Assembly (NCBI GenBank): GCA_024693545.1
Contig: JAILKT010000099.1
Coordinates: 1 to 40,509, forward strand
Source of the DNA: Lachnospiraceae bacterium
GTDB lineage: Bacteria; Bacillota; Clostridia; Lachnospirales; Lachnospiraceae
Direction of reading: 5' to 3'
DNA: 40,509 nucleotides
Of this stretch, positions 22,836 to 31,595 are shown in pieces. A model generated the notes under the pieces. The model did not search any database. It was not told where the DNA came from and worked only from the letters and a program-made list of their open reading frames with translations. A program made the position numbers and the translations under genes. Position 1 is the stretch's first letter, and each line of letters starts with the position of its first letter.

Positions 22836-25289
22836 ATGAGAAGGTTTTACGGAACTGCCCTTTTTAAATACGGTTTTTTGATAATGTTATATGTGGCTGT
22901 CTTTGGGATGGCGGCAGTTCTGTTCGGCAGCGATTTTTCACGCTTTTTCGGTTGGTGTTGGACACTTGTGGCCGCCGGTATCATTTTCTTTCCGGTATCG
23001 TTTCTTATCTTCGGAAGGTTTCGTGATTGCGGAATACTCTTTTCGATGATACTCGGAACAGGGTTTATGAGCTGGCTTTCATGGTTCCTTTCTTCTGTCG
23101 GGTTTATACCTTTTAACGGCTGGGGATGCGTGATGATACTCCTCATATGCGCCGGCTGCAATATCGGATTCATTCTGGCGGTTCGAAAGATCAAGGGAAG
23201 CTTCATCCCCGATGATTACGATTTTAAATCGAAAATTGTTCCCATGCTGATCACGGGCCTCGTATTCCTGGTCTCTTTTACGGTATGGACGTACATAAGG
23301 GGCTTTAAACCCGAAGCGCTCGGCTCGACCGAAAGTGTCATGGACTATGCGTTTATGAAGTCTATGGACAAAGCGAATTATATGCCCGCCACTGATATGT
23401 GGATGTCGGGAATGAGTTTCAATTATTATTATGTAGGTCAGTTTATCGCTACATTCTTATCAAAGCTTTCGGGTGTGGGAGTCGGGTACGGCTATAATTT
23501 AATGCTTATGACCGAAGCGGCGCTTGCCTTTTCGGTTCCTTACAGCCTTATAATGACTGTATTTTCGGAGTATCTCGACCTGAAGAGGATCAAAAGAAAA
23601 GTTTCTTCGTACGGTGCGGGGATCCTTTCCGGTATTGCTGTCTGCCTGTGCGGTAATTTCCATTACCTGGTATTTTACTATGTGGTCCCGATACTTCGCG
23701 ATATACTCGGACTGAGCGAGCTGCAAAAGAATAATCCGGATATTGCATTGCCTCAGTATTTTTTCCCGAATTCTACCAGATACATAGGCTATATGCCGAC
23801 AACCAACGATAAAACCATCCATGAATTTCCGTCATATTCGTTTGTGCTCGGGGATCTTCACGCACATGTCATAAACATTATGTTTGTCCTGTGTGTGGCC
23901 GGGATATTGTACGCCTATATCTTAAATCACAGAGAAATGATGAGGCTTGCGGCTGTCGGACGTGTGATGAAGGCTGATAAAAATGCCGAGCATACATTGT
24001 TCGGGATCGAGCATTTCTTTAAAAAGGTATTCGATCCGTGTGTTATAGCGACGGCCTTTTTCATCGGACTTTTTCATATGACAAATTACTGGGATTATCC
24101 GATATATTTTGTTGTTTCGGGTGCAGTTATACTGTATGTGAATTTTGTTTCTGAGGGAGCCCGTCTTTCGGGCGTTATATTGACGGCTTTTCATGCGGCG
24201 ATAGTTGTTATAATCTCAAAGCTCGTATGTCTTCCGTTTACGTTGTCGTTTGATCAGATATCATCTGAAATAATGGCCGTTACGGACAGAACACCACTTT
24301 ATCAGTTCATTATTCTCTGGGGGTTCCCGTTCCTCGTAGCCATTGTCTTTATAGTCACCTTAATAAAGAGTTTCAGGAATTCCGGAACATTTACCGGATC
24401 TTTTGGGGAAAGTACCGCGAAAAGAGCGGCACAGGTATCGCCGGAGGAAGGTACCGCGAAAAGAGCGGCAAAGGTATCGCCGGAGGAGGGCACCGCGAAA
24501 AGAAGTGCTCCGGTGCGGTTCCTGCTGCAGACGTCTCACAGTGACATATTTATTTTGATACTGGTTTTATGTGCGATGGGACTTTGCCTGATCCCCGAAG
24601 TTGTTTATGTAAAGGATATATATTCCGGTGATTATAAACGTGCAAATACAATGTTTAAGATCACCTATCAGGCATTTATCCTTTTCGGAATGTCTATGGG
24701 ATATATTATTGCCGGATTACTTTTGTTCGGCAAAAAGAAATTAAGGGTGTTCGGCGTAGTATGTCTTTGTTTGCTGCTTCTGAGTGCCGGATATGTAAAG
24801 GTGGCCTCGGATTCATGGTTCTTCTCCGGAGAAAAGACATTTACAGGGCTTTCATCCGACGAATTCCTTGAGACCTCGGATAACGACGAATACGAAGCTA
24901 TCGTTTTCCTAAACGAAAATACGGAAGGCAGACCTGTCATCATTGAGGCAAACGGGGACAGCTACAGCACAGATTGCCGTTTCTCGGCGTGGACGGGACT
25001 TCCGACGGTGCTCGGCTGGAAAACGCACGAATGGCTTTGGAGATCATCAGGTAATGAGGGTTATCCGGCAGTACTTTCGGAAAGAGAGAACGACATCAGA
25101 TCCTTCTACACGGCACATGATACGGAGACGATGAGGAAGGTGATCGATAAGTATGATATTTCATACATTATCATTGGACAAACAGAAAAGAATAAGTACG
25201 GCGAAAACCTAAGTACCGACCTTCTGCTCATGCTTGGTGACACGGTCTTCGGCAATGATACCGTCAGGATCGTAAAAGTTGACAGATGA
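22836..25289 (+). CDS. DUF2298 (YYY-type) polytopic membrane protein, putative GT-C transferase
   Basis: The 817-residue protein has many hydrophobic helices (about 14-17) through residue 660. The diagnostic segment FNYYYVGQFIATFLSKLSG is near 197-215, and GDLHAHV near 339-345, both typical of DUF2298 (TIGR03662, the Chlor_Arch_YYY family). External-loop residues TESVMDYAF near 163 give the acidic site. A soluble C-terminal domain (about 675-817) carries GWKTHEWLWR and IDKYDISYIIIGQ, resembling the C-terminus of the 20050 gene product. A cytoplasmic or external loop at about 526-560 holds a 13-residue tandem repeat. The family's biochemical function is not established; a lipid-linked-sugar transferase role is inference from fold type and its GT2 neighbour. 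Confidence 0.82.
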   Translation: MRRFYGTALFKYGFLIMLYVAVFGMAAVLFGSDFSRFFGWCWTLVAAGIIFFPVSFLIFGRFRDCGILFSMILGTGFMSWLSWFLSSVGFIPFNGWGCVMILLICAGCNIGFILAVRKIKGSFIPDDYDFKSKIVPMLITGLVFLVSFTVWTYIRGFKPEALGSTESVMDYAFMKSMDKANYMPATDMWMSGMSFNYYYVGQFIATFLSKLSGVGVGYGYNLMLMTEAALAFSVPYSLIMTVFSEYLDLKRIKRKVSSYGAGILSGIAVCLCGNFHYLVFYYVVPILRDILGLSELQKNNPDIALPQYFFPNSTRYIGYMPTTNDKTIHEFPSYSFVLGDLHAHVINIMFVLCVAGILYAYILNHREMMRLAAVGRVMKADKNAEHTLFGIEHFFKKVFDPCVIATAFFIGLFHMTNYWDYPIYFVVSGAVILYVNFVSEGARLSGVILTAFHAAIVVIISKLVCLPFTLSFDQISSEIMAVTDRTPLYQFIILWGFPFLVAIVFIVTLIKSFRNSGTFTGSFGESTAKRAAQVSPEEGTAKRAAKVSPEEGTAKRSAPVRFLLQTSHSDIFILILVLCAMGLCLIPEVVYVKDIYSGDYKRANTMFKITYQAFILFGMSMGYIIAGLLLFGKKKLRVFGVVCLCLLLLSAGYVKVASDSWFFSGEKTFTGLSSDEFLETSDNDEYEAIVFLNENTEGRPVIIEANGDSYSTDCRFSAWTGLPTVLGWKTHEWLWRSSGNEGYPAVLSERENDIRSFYTAHDTETMRKVIDKYDISYIIIGQTEKNKYGENLSTDLLLMLGDTVFGNDTVRIVKVDR
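24412..24515 (+). repeat. 39-bp tandem repeat inside the DUF2298 gene
   Basis: Near-identical units start at 24412, 24451 and 24490, two full and one partial. Each encodes about 13 residues of the pattern GTAKRAAxVSPEE. The repeat length is a multiple of three, so copy number can change without a frameshift. The segment is polar and basic and lies between membrane helices. Confidence 0.9.
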
Positions 25290-25294
25290 ACGAA

Positions 25295-25312
25295 GGGATG
25301 GTTCCCATACCC
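25295..25312 (+). terminator. Weak hairpin after the DUF2298 gene
   Basis: GGG-ATGG pairs with CCAT-A-CCC around a TTC loop just after the stop codon. No T tract follows. It is only a possible terminator of the glycosylation cassette, lying ahead of a new promoter. Confidence 0.3.
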
Positions 25313-25321
25313 CGTATTTAA

Positions 25322-25350
25322 TTGACATTAAAATCTCATATAGTTATAAT
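25322..25350 (+). promoter_or_regulatory. Perfect-consensus sigma-A promoter for rsmD-coaD
   Basis: TTGACA (25322-25327) and TATAAT (25345-25350) are separated by exactly 17 bases. It lies 30 bases before ATG 25381, giving a leader of only about 23 bases. It probably drives rsmD, coaD and perhaps the genes beyond. Confidence 0.85.
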
Positions 25351-25380
25351 TACTTAAATGTATCGTAGAGAGGCAACCGT

Positions 25381-25932
25381 ATGAGAGTTATTTCAGGCAC
25401 AGCCAACCGGCATAAGCTGGTTTCACCCAAGGGATTAAAGGTTCGCCCCACCACAGACAGGATCAAAGAAACACTTTTCAATATCCTCGCACCGAGGATA
25501 TTCGATATATGGTTCCTTGATCTTTTTGCGGGAAGCGGGGGTATCGGAATCGAAGCACTCAGCCGAGGTGCTGCGGGGTGTGTGTTTGTCGATAACGACA
25601 GGGAAGCAATGAAATGTATCAAAGAAAACCTTGATGCATGCAGGCTTTCGGGCAGAGCCGAGACGTTGTTTTCCGATGCATCGAGAGCAGTTATGGGTCT
25701 GAAAGCCCGGGGAAAAAAATTCGATATTATTTTTATGGATCCCCCTTACGGCAAAGGAATCGAGAAGGAAGTCCTCAGTGTGATGAGGGATGATATCCTG
25801 GCGGATGACGGTCTTATCATTGTCGAGGCCGAAGCGGAAACCGATTTCGGATATCTGACTGAGCTTGGCTTAAAAGAGGTAAGGGTTAAGGAGTACGGAT
25901 CCAACAAGCATATATTTATAGAGAGGATATAA
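25381..25932 (+). CDS. rsmD: 16S rRNA (guanine966-N2)-methyltransferase RsmD
   Basis: RsmD methylates guanine 966 of 16S rRNA during small-subunit assembly. The 183-residue protein starts [18 protein letters not shown], the family N-terminus. Residues 46-60 hold the SAM-binding [15 protein letters not shown], and the catalytic DPPY is at 120-123. It precedes coaD by 8 bases, a pairing common in Firmicutes. It follows a consensus promoter. Confidence 0.95.
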   Translation: MRVISGTANRHKLVSPKGLKVRPTTDRIKETLFNILAPRIFDIWFLDLFAGSGGIGIEALSRGAAGCVFVDNDREAMKCIKENLDACRLSGRAETLFSDASRAVMGLKARGKKFDIIFMDPPYGKGIEKEVLSVMRDDILADDGLIIVEAEAETDFGYLTELGLKEVRVKEYGSNKHIFIERI

Positions 25933-25940
25933 CGGAACTT

Positions 25941-26438
25941 ATGAAAATCGGTCTTTATCCGGGGACGTTTGATCCCGTGACACTCGGTCACAGGGATATT
26001 ATAATCAGAGCATCAAGTCTGGTTGACAAGCTTGTTATCGGAGTTCTTAACAATTCGGCTAAAAATCCGTGGTTTTCGGTTGAAGAACGAATGGAACTCT
26101 TGCGAAAGGTTACAAAGGATATGCAGGGAGTCGTTGTTGATTCCTTTGACGGACTGACTGTTGATTTCGGTAATAAGATCGGGGCGAGTGTCATAGTCAG
26201 AGGACTGAGAGCCGTAACCGATTTTGAGTACGAACTTCAGATCGCTCAGATAAATCACAGACTTAGTCCCAATATTGATACTGTATTTTTTACAACCAGT
26301 GTCGAATATTCATATGTTAGTTCAAGTATTGCCAAGGAAGTTGCAAAATACGGAGGGGACATAAGCGGTCTTGTTCCGGAGGAAATAAGAGACGATCTCA
26401 GGGCAAAATGCAGACAGCTTGCCAAAGGGGTACAATAA
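25941..26438 (+). CDS. coaD: Phosphopantetheine adenylyltransferase
   Basis: CoaD transfers AMP from ATP to 4'-phosphopantetheine, giving dephospho-CoA, the next-to-last step of coenzyme A synthesis. The 165-residue length is normal. [12 protein letters not shown] at 6-17 holds the TxGH nucleotidyltransferase motif, and [10 protein letters not shown] near 127-136 is the C-terminal ATP-binding loop. [13 protein letters not shown] near 88-100 is also conserved. It is 8 bases after rsmD. CoA supply links loosely to the ACP and PlsX genes earlier in the window. Confidence 0.96.
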   Translation: MKIGLYPGTFDPVTLGHRDIIIRASSLVDKLVIGVLNNSAKNPWFSVEERMELLRKVTKDMQGVVVDSFDGLTVDFGNKIGASVIVRGLRAVTDFEYELQIAQINHRLSPNIDTVFFTTSVEYSYVSSSIAKEVAKYGGDISGLVPEEIRDDLRAKCRQLAKGVQ

Positions 26439-26462
26439 CAGGAGTTTATAGGAGGTAATACC

Positions 26463-27089
26463 ATGGCTGTGACAAGGATAGAGACGATAATCAATTCGAT
26501 ATTTGATTTTCTTGATCAGTGCAAGCCACTGAGGCTTTCACAGGGAAATATCAGCGTTCCCAGAAACGAGCTGTATGCTCTTCTTGATGATCTTAAGGCG
26601 CACACGCCCGACGAGATCAAGAGGTATCAGAAGATCATTGCCAACAGGGAGGATATCATTTTACAGGCACGCGAAAAAGCTGCACAGATCGAGCAGGAAG
26701 CTAACGAGCGCGCAAAGATGCTTATTGATGAAACCGAGATAATGCAGAAGGCTTACGCACAGGCAAACGAAACCATTCAGACAGCCAAGACGACTTCAGA
26801 GCAGCTTGTAAAGAGGGCTTCCGAGGATGCCGAAACGATCAGGACAGGAGTCCTTGCGTATGCAAACGATATGCTTGCACAGGTTGTTGAGGTTATGGAG
26901 CGTGCTCACACCGAGTCTAAGACTCTTTCGGAAGGCCTTGTATCAACCCTCGGAAAGAACCTTGCCATTTTGAAGGAAAACAAGGATGAGCTTGTTAAAG
27001 AGCTTAATCCCATAAACAAAGTACCCGGCAGCGGCGATCGCGGGGAAGAACTCGATTATACCGAAGCAGATTTTAATGATAACAAATAA
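26463..27089 (+). CDS. Coiled-coil protein of unknown function, downstream of coaD
   Basis: The 208-residue protein has no signal peptide or membrane helix. Residues about 55-165 are a long helical stretch rich in Ala, Glu, Gln and Lys, likely a coiled coil, similar in composition to V-type ATPase subunit H/E stalks and DivIVA-like proteins. A short N-terminal domain (about 1-45) has IINSIFDFLDQCKPLRLSQG and VPRNELYALLDDL. The C-terminal tail is polar (about 180-208). A strong AGGAGG site precedes ATG 26463. Such a gene after coaD occurs in related Clostridia, often annotated as an ATPase or cell-division-related protein; no function is established here. Confidence 0.82.
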   Translation: MAVTRIETIINSIFDFLDQCKPLRLSQGNISVPRNELYALLDDLKAHTPDEIKRYQKIIANREDIILQAREKAAQIEQEANERAKMLIDETEIMQKAYAQANETIQTAKTTSEQLVKRASEDAETIRTGVLAYANDMLAQVVEVMERAHTESKTLSEGLVSTLGKNLAILKENKDELVKELNPINKVPGSGDRGEELDYTEADFNDNK

Positions 27090-27166
27090 GATCGGCCGAT
27101 TGAGCCGATGCAAAATGCATCCGGCAATAAACGGAGCGGAAGATCGCTTCGTTACAGGAGAAATAG

Positions 27167-28036
27167 ATGAAGGTTGAAGCAGTCATTCCGGCCTATAAGC
27201 CCGATGAAAAACTGATAAGGGCGGTCAAAGCGCTTAATTCGCAGACAATGAAGCCGGAAAAGATTCGGATCATTCTGACTAAGTCCCTGGAAGGCGAGAA
27301 AGAAGAACTTTTGGCTCGTTTACCGAAAGGAACCGTAGTAGAAGAGATCGAAAAAAAATATTTCTCTCACGGCGGGACAAGACAATATGCGGTTGACTCC
27401 GGTGAAGCCGCATATATTCTTTTTATGTCACAGGATGCGGTGCCGGCAGACAGATATATGGTCCGGAACCTGTTTGACGCGCTGCAGAAAAAAGATGCTG
27501 CCGTAGCATATGCGAGACAGATACCTTACAGCACGTCGTCGGATGTTGAGAAATATTCCAGAAGATATAACTATCCGTCATACAGCATGTCGAAAACAAA
27601 AGCGGATCTTCCGCACATGGGTATCAAGACATACTTTTGCTCAGATGCCTGTGCCATGTATAATGTCGATATTCATAATGAACTCGGCGGATTCGATGTT
27701 ACCGCCGATTTTAACGAAGACATGCTTTATGCCTGCAAAGCGATAAACTGCGGATGCAGTGTGGAATATGTTTCCGACGCTCATGTGTATCATTCGCATG
27801 ATTTTACCCTTAAGGAGCAATTTCGCAGATATAGGAATGTGGCACGTTCGCAGAAACAGCATAGGGAAGAATTCAGGGGAGTAAAGTCGGAATCGGAAGG
27901 TATAAAGTATCTCCTCAAGGGGATGAGATATTTTATCTACAGATGTAACTTTAAGGCAGCCTTTGGACTGATCGCTACAAGCGCGATCAAATATCTTGGC
28001 TTTTTAGCGGGGAAGATCGGCCATGAACAGGATTGA
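27167..28036 (+). CDS. GT2 glycosyltransferase, rhamnosyltransferase-like
   Basis: The 289-residue protein begins VEAVIPAYKPDEKL, a GT2 N-terminus. Features shared with bacterial rhamnosyltransferases are the FSHGGTRQYAV segment near 66-76 and SQDAVPAD near 88-95, which stands in the metal-binding position. GGFDVTADFNEDMLYACK near 173-190 is the usual acceptor-side motif. A C-terminal helical part follows, without a clear membrane span. It would add a sugar to a cell-surface glycan in the cytoplasm. The next glycosyltransferase overlaps it by 14 bases. ACAGGAG precedes the ATG. Confidence 0.85.
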   Translation: MKVEAVIPAYKPDEKLIRAVKALNSQTMKPEKIRIILTKSLEGEKEELLARLPKGTVVEEIEKKYFSHGGTRQYAVDSGEAAYILFMSQDAVPADRYMVRNLFDALQKKDAAVAYARQIPYSTSSDVEKYSRRYNYPSYSMSKTKADLPHMGIKTYFCSDACAMYNVDIHNELGGFDVTADFNEDMLYACKAINCGCSVEYVSDAHVYHSHDFTLKEQFRRYRNVARSQKQHREEFRGVKSESEGIKYLLKGMRYFIYRCNFKAAFGLIATSAIKYLGFLAGKIGHEQD

Positions 28037-28970
28037 GATAATCTTATCTACATATAACGGGGAAGAATATTTAAGAGAGCAGCTTGACTCGATAATCAGG
28101 AGCTCTTTTAAGAATTGGCACATAAGCGTTTCCGACGATTGTTCGACTGACTCTACGTGCGATATCCTTCGTGAATACGTTCAAAAGTATTCGTCTAAAA
28201 TATCCATGCATATCAACGATTCAAATATGGGTTCGACCGCCAATTTCCTGACGGCGCTCAAGAGGGCCGCAAAGGAAGAAACGCCGGAAGGGGAGCAGAC
28301 ATATTTCATGTTCTGCGACCAGGATGATGTATGGCTTAAGGACAAACTCTATGTTACCCTTAAAGCGATGAAAAGACTTGAACGCAAGATCGGGAGTGTC
28401 AAGCCGTCGCTTATATTCACCGATGCGGTGCTTGCGGGACAGGATCTTTCATATATAGAAAATTCGTTTTATAAAGCCGGACATCGCAGCGTGCGAAACC
28501 TTTCAGTATCGAGACTGCTTATAGAAAACAGATGTATCGGCTGTACAATAATGATGAACCGTGCTCTCGTCGAACTGCTCGGAAACAATTACGAAAACGT
28601 CAGATATCATGACTGGTGGGTTGCACTCATCGCTTCGTCATTCGGAGGCATAAGGTTCCTTAACGTACCTACACTTTTATATCGCCAGCACAGCGGTAAC
28701 CAGGTGGGTCAGGGTGATTTTGCGTCATACGTCAAGGGAAGAATGTCTCGTAAGAGTGATATAGAGAACAGACTAAATGATACGATCGCACAGGCACAGG
28801 CATTTTATGAATGCTACAAGGGAAGGCTCGGATACAAAAATGCCATGATTATCAATGAGTTTTCGAGACTTTCTTCTAAATCGTTTTTTATGAAGAGATT
28901 TTTGATACTCAGATACAGATTTTTTAAGTCGGGTATCATACGAAACATTGCACTTCTGCTGTTTATATGA
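28023..28970 (+). CDS. GT2 glycosyltransferase, rhamnan/rhamnose type
   Basis: The 315-residue protein starts IEIILSTYNGEEYLREQLDSI, the typical GT2 N-terminus. The nucleotide-sugar motif SDDCSTDST is at 38-46 and the metal-binding CDQDDVW near 98-104. HDWWVALIASSFGG near 199-212 and LYRQHSGNQVG near 220-230 are typical of rhamnosyltransferases of polysaccharide clusters. It overlaps the preceding glycosyltransferase by 14 bases, so the two are translated together and probably act on the same glycan. The acceptor is not known from the sequence. Confidence 0.87.
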   Translation: MNRIEIILSTYNGEEYLREQLDSIIRSSFKNWHISVSDDCSTDSTCDILREYVQKYSSKISMHINDSNMGSTANFLTALKRAAKEETPEGEQTYFMFCDQDDVWLKDKLYVTLKAMKRLERKIGSVKPSLIFTDAVLAGQDLSYIENSFYKAGHRSVRNLSVSRLLIENRCIGCTIMMNRALVELLGNNYENVRYHDWWVALIASSFGGIRFLNVPTLLYRQHSGNQVGQGDFASYVKGRMSRKSDIENRLNDTIAQAQAFYECYKGRLGYKNAMIINEFSRLSSKSFFMKRFLILRYRFFKSGIIRNIALLLFI

Positions 28971-29016
28971 GAGTATGAGTGTGTTTCGGAAGTAATGCCG
29001 TAATGCCGGCGCGAAC

Positions 29017-29021
29017 GGAGG
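29017..29021 (+). promoter_or_regulatory. Shine-Dalgarno setting a TTG start at 29029
   Basis: GGAGG lies 7 bases before TTG 29029. The translated product then begins MFGYVRI, matching the family N-terminus, so TTG is the start. Confidence 0.8.
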
Positions 29022-29028
29022 TGGCGGA

Positions 29029-29874
29029 TTGTTCGGTTACGTCAGGATCGATAAGAACGAACTTAAAGTCAGAGATTATGATACATATAGCGCATATTAC
29101 TGCGGACTCTGCCGTGTGCTTAAGGAAAACTACGGGATAAGGGGACAGCTAACCCTTGGTTATGATATGGTTTTTCTTACCATCCTGCTGACAGGTCTTT
29201 ACGAGCCGGAAGACGCACGACATGAAGGAAGGTGTCCGGTTCACCCCTTGAACCGCCATGTCTCACTTACGAATAATTTTACGAAATACGGCGCAAGCAT
29301 GAACGTGTTGCTTTCATACTACAAATGCATTGACGATGTGAAGGACGAGAGGAGTGTGAAAGCCGCCGTTATGGCAAAGCTTTTGAAAAAAGACGCTTAT
29401 ATAGCAGGCAGGGCGTATCCCGAACAGAAAAAGAGCATTGTGAAAGAACTGAAAAAGCTTTCGGAGTATGAAAAACGCGGGAACAAAAACATAGACGAGG
29501 TTGCCGGCTGCTTCGGACGACTTACGGCCTCGATGTTTGTTTTCAGACATGACGAATGGGAAAAATATCTTTCACGTATAGGCTTTTTCCTCGGAAAATT
29601 CATATATATCGCGGATGCACTATGTGATCTTAAAGAAGATGAAAAGAACGGCAGATATAATCCTTTTATCGGATCGAAAATGACCGATAAAGAAAAGAAC
29701 GGTCTTCTAAGGATGATGGCAGGAGAATGCACGGACGCATATGAGATGCTCCCCATAATCAGAAACAAGGCAATACTTGACAATATCCTTTATTCCGGCA
29801 TATTTATATATCAATACGACAAGAAAAGGGAAAAGAAAAAGAAAAAGCCCTTACCCGGGCGCAGAGAAAATTAA
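29029..29874 (+). CDS. DUF5685 family protein
   Basis: The 281-residue protein starts at TTG and begins MFGYVRIDKNELKVRDYDTY. Conserved features are the CxxC pair in YYCGLCRVLKENYG (near 24-37), RCPVHPL near 68-74, and the acidic ADALCDLKEDEKNGRYNPF near 198-216, whose spaced Asp/Glu residues recall isoprenoid-synthase-type helices. These match DUF5685, a Clostridia family without assigned function. The tail is very basic (KKREKKKKK). It lies 17 bases before a J-domain gene, a pairing I believe is common in related genomes, which suggests a shared pathway. The start codon and the Cys/His residues suggest possible metal binding; this is inference. Confidence 0.83.
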   Translation: MFGYVRIDKNELKVRDYDTYSAYYCGLCRVLKENYGIRGQLTLGYDMVFLTILLTGLYEPEDARHEGRCPVHPLNRHVSLTNNFTKYGASMNVLLSYYKCIDDVKDERSVKAAVMAKLLKKDAYIAGRAYPEQKKSIVKELKKLSEYEKRGNKNIDEVAGCFGRLTASMFVFRHDEWEKYLSRIGFFLGKFIYIADALCDLKEDEKNGRYNPFIGSKMTDKEKNGLLRMMAGECTDAYEMLPIIRNKAILDNILYSGIFIYQYDKKREKKKKKPLPGRREN

Positions 29875-29891
29875 TAACGAAAGGTATAAGA

Positions 29892-30515
29892 ATGGATCCT
29901 TATCAAATACTCGGTGTTTCGCCGAATGCTGACGAAGAAACAATAAAAAAAGCATACAGAAATCTCAGCAAGCAGTATCATCCCGATAATAATCCGGGAA
30001 ACAAGGCAGCCGAAGAACGTTTCAAGACAGTACAGGCTGCTTACGAGAAGATCATGGATATGAGAAAAAACGGTTCATACACATCATATCGAGATATGAA
30101 CGATTCGGATTATTCTTCATTCTTTGGTTTTAATGCGGGACGAAATGCGGGCGATGACTCGGGCGAGCTTATGCGTGCAGCCGAGTTTGTAAGGAGCGGA
30201 AGATATTATGATGCCGCACGTATCCTTGATTCGATACAGTATCGAGGAGGAGACTGGTATTACCTTTCCGCGATATGCCAGTACAATCTCGGAAACAACA
30301 GTGTAGCGCTTGATTATGCAAGACGGGCTTATTCGATCGATCCTCAGAATTATAATTACAGAGATCTTGTCGAAAGGATGGAAGGCTCGGCAAACAGATA
30401 CGAAAACAGATATGACTCATACGATCATAGTTCTTCTGTGAGCAACGCCTGCTGCAGAATGATCATTTGCAATGCCGCACTTAATATATGCTGTGGCGGA
30501 GGGCTACGATGTTAA
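29892..30515 (+). CDS. J-domain protein with TPR-like region and Cys-rich tail
   Basis: The J domain (about 1-66) has DPYQILGVSPNADEETIKKAY and the HPD motif at 30-32, needed to stimulate DnaK ATPase. Residues about 95-165 look like one to two TPR-type helix pairs (AAEFVRSGRYYDAARIL; YLSAICQYNLGNNSVALDYA). The last 22 residues hold six Cys (ACC..IIC..ICC..LRC), which suggests metal binding or membrane/lipid attachment. It lacks the zinc-finger and substrate domains of DnaJ proper, so it is a specialised co-chaperone. It follows the DUF5685 gene and overlaps apbE by 7 bases. Confidence 0.88.
   Translation: MDPYQILGVSPNADEETIKKAYRNLSKQYHPDNNPGNKAAEERFKTVQAAYEKIMDMRKNGSYTSYRDMNDSDYSSFFGFNAGRNAGDDSGELMRAAEFVRSGRYYDAARILDSIQYRGGDWYYLSAICQYNLGNNSVALDYARRAYSIDPQNYNYRDLVERMEGSANRYENRYDSYDHSSSVSNACCRMIICNAALNICCGGGLRC
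30498..30503 (+). promoter_or_regulatory. Shine-Dalgarno setting ATG 30509 of apbE
   Basis: GGAGGG lies 5 bases before ATG 30509. An in-frame ATG at 30488 lies before this site and would add seven residues ahead of the lipoprotein signal, so 30509 is preferred. Confidence 0.75.
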
Positions 30516-31558
30516 AGAAGATTACCGCCCTGTTATCGGTTCTTGCGATGACGGTGCCCCTTATGTGCGGGTGCGTTTCATCGGGTGCGAATACAGGTCC
30601 TTCAAATAATCCGGGTGAAGACAGAAAGTCCGTTTCAAGGACTTTCTTTATGTTTGAGACGATAGTGACGGCTACCATATACGGTAGTGAAGACGGGAAA
30701 CTTGTTGAGGCTTGCGGGGAATTCCTTAAGAAGTATGACGATATTTTTTCGGCTACAAGACAGACGAGCGAGCTTTATAAGATAAATAACAGTCCCGATA
30801 CCGAAACGGAGATAAGTGAGGATCTGTACATTACGATAAAAAGGTCACTTGAAATGTGTGAGCAGAGCGAGGGCCGCTTTGATATAACCGTCAGGCCCGT
30901 GTCACAGCTGTGGGATTTTGCAGCCGAAGAGTTTGTACCTCCGGCTGATGAGATGATAAAAAGTGCTCTTGAGAATGTATCTTACGGGAAAATAGGCGTC
31001 AGAAGCGAAAACGGCAGATATTTCCTTCACCGGGATAACAGCAGTATAATGATCGACCTCGGCGCGGTCTCAAAGGGTTATATAAGCGATAAGCTGAGGG
31101 AATATGCTTTATCGATAGGTATCAGAAGCGCTGTTTTTGATATCGCCGGCAATATTATGTGTGTCGGAGGAAAGGATTACGGCGGGGATGCACAGGATTT
31201 TCAGATCGGCATATATGACCCCGTTGACAGTGAGGGAAACGATCCCGTTATAGTAAATGTCAGAGACAAATGTGTTATCTCATCGGGAGTATATCAAAGA
31301 AATGCGGAATATAACGGCAGGACTTATCATCATATACTGGATGCGAGAACGGGCATGCCGGCTGAGGGCGACCTTGTGTCGGTGAACGTTGTGTGCGATG
31401 AGGGTCTTATGGGGGATATGCTTTCAACGGGGCTTTTCCTTATGGGCGAAGAAGGGATCGTGCCTGAGCTTCCTGAGGGAGTTGCGGCTTTATACATATA
31501 TAAGGACGGAACAAGAAAATACTACGGAAACTTTGATGATTTGCTGAAGAAGGCATGA
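30509..31558 (+). CDS. apbE: FAD:protein FMN transferase, ApbE-type lipoprotein
   Basis: ApbE attaches FMN from FAD to threonine of extracytoplasmic flavoproteins such as Rnf and Nqr subunits. From ATG 30509 it has 349 residues. Residues 1-22 are a lipoprotein signal (MLKKITALLSVLAMTV, with the lipidated Cys after Gly at 22). The core shows TVRPVSQLWDF, IDLGAVSKGYISDKL, FDIAGNIMCVGG, YHHILDARTGMPA and GDMLSTGLFLMG, in family order; the Asp and Thr of the last block bind the metal. It overlaps the J-domain gene by 7 bases. Its target flavoprotein is not in the window. Confidence 0.93.
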   Translation: MLKKITALLSVLAMTVPLMCGCVSSGANTGPSNNPGEDRKSVSRTFFMFETIVTATIYGSEDGKLVEACGEFLKKYDDIFSATRQTSELYKINNSPDTETEISEDLYITIKRSLEMCEQSEGRFDITVRPVSQLWDFAAEEFVPPADEMIKSALENVSYGKIGVRSENGRYFLHRDNSSIMIDLGAVSKGYISDKLREYALSIGIRSAVFDIAGNIMCVGGKDYGGDAQDFQIGIYDPVDSEGNDPVIVNVRDKCVISSGVYQRNAEYNGRTYHHILDARTGMPAEGDLVSVNVVCDEGLMGDMLSTGLFLMGEEGIVPELPEGVAALYIYKDGTRKYYGNFDDLLKKA

Positions 31559-31595
31559 TATGAAGGTAGTGTTCCCATGTACCATTCCGAATATT

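Noticed and set aside
29820-29870. A-rich end of the DUF5685 gene as a frameshift site
   Set aside because: The run of Lys codons gives a plausible basic tail and the frame ends normally just before the next gene.
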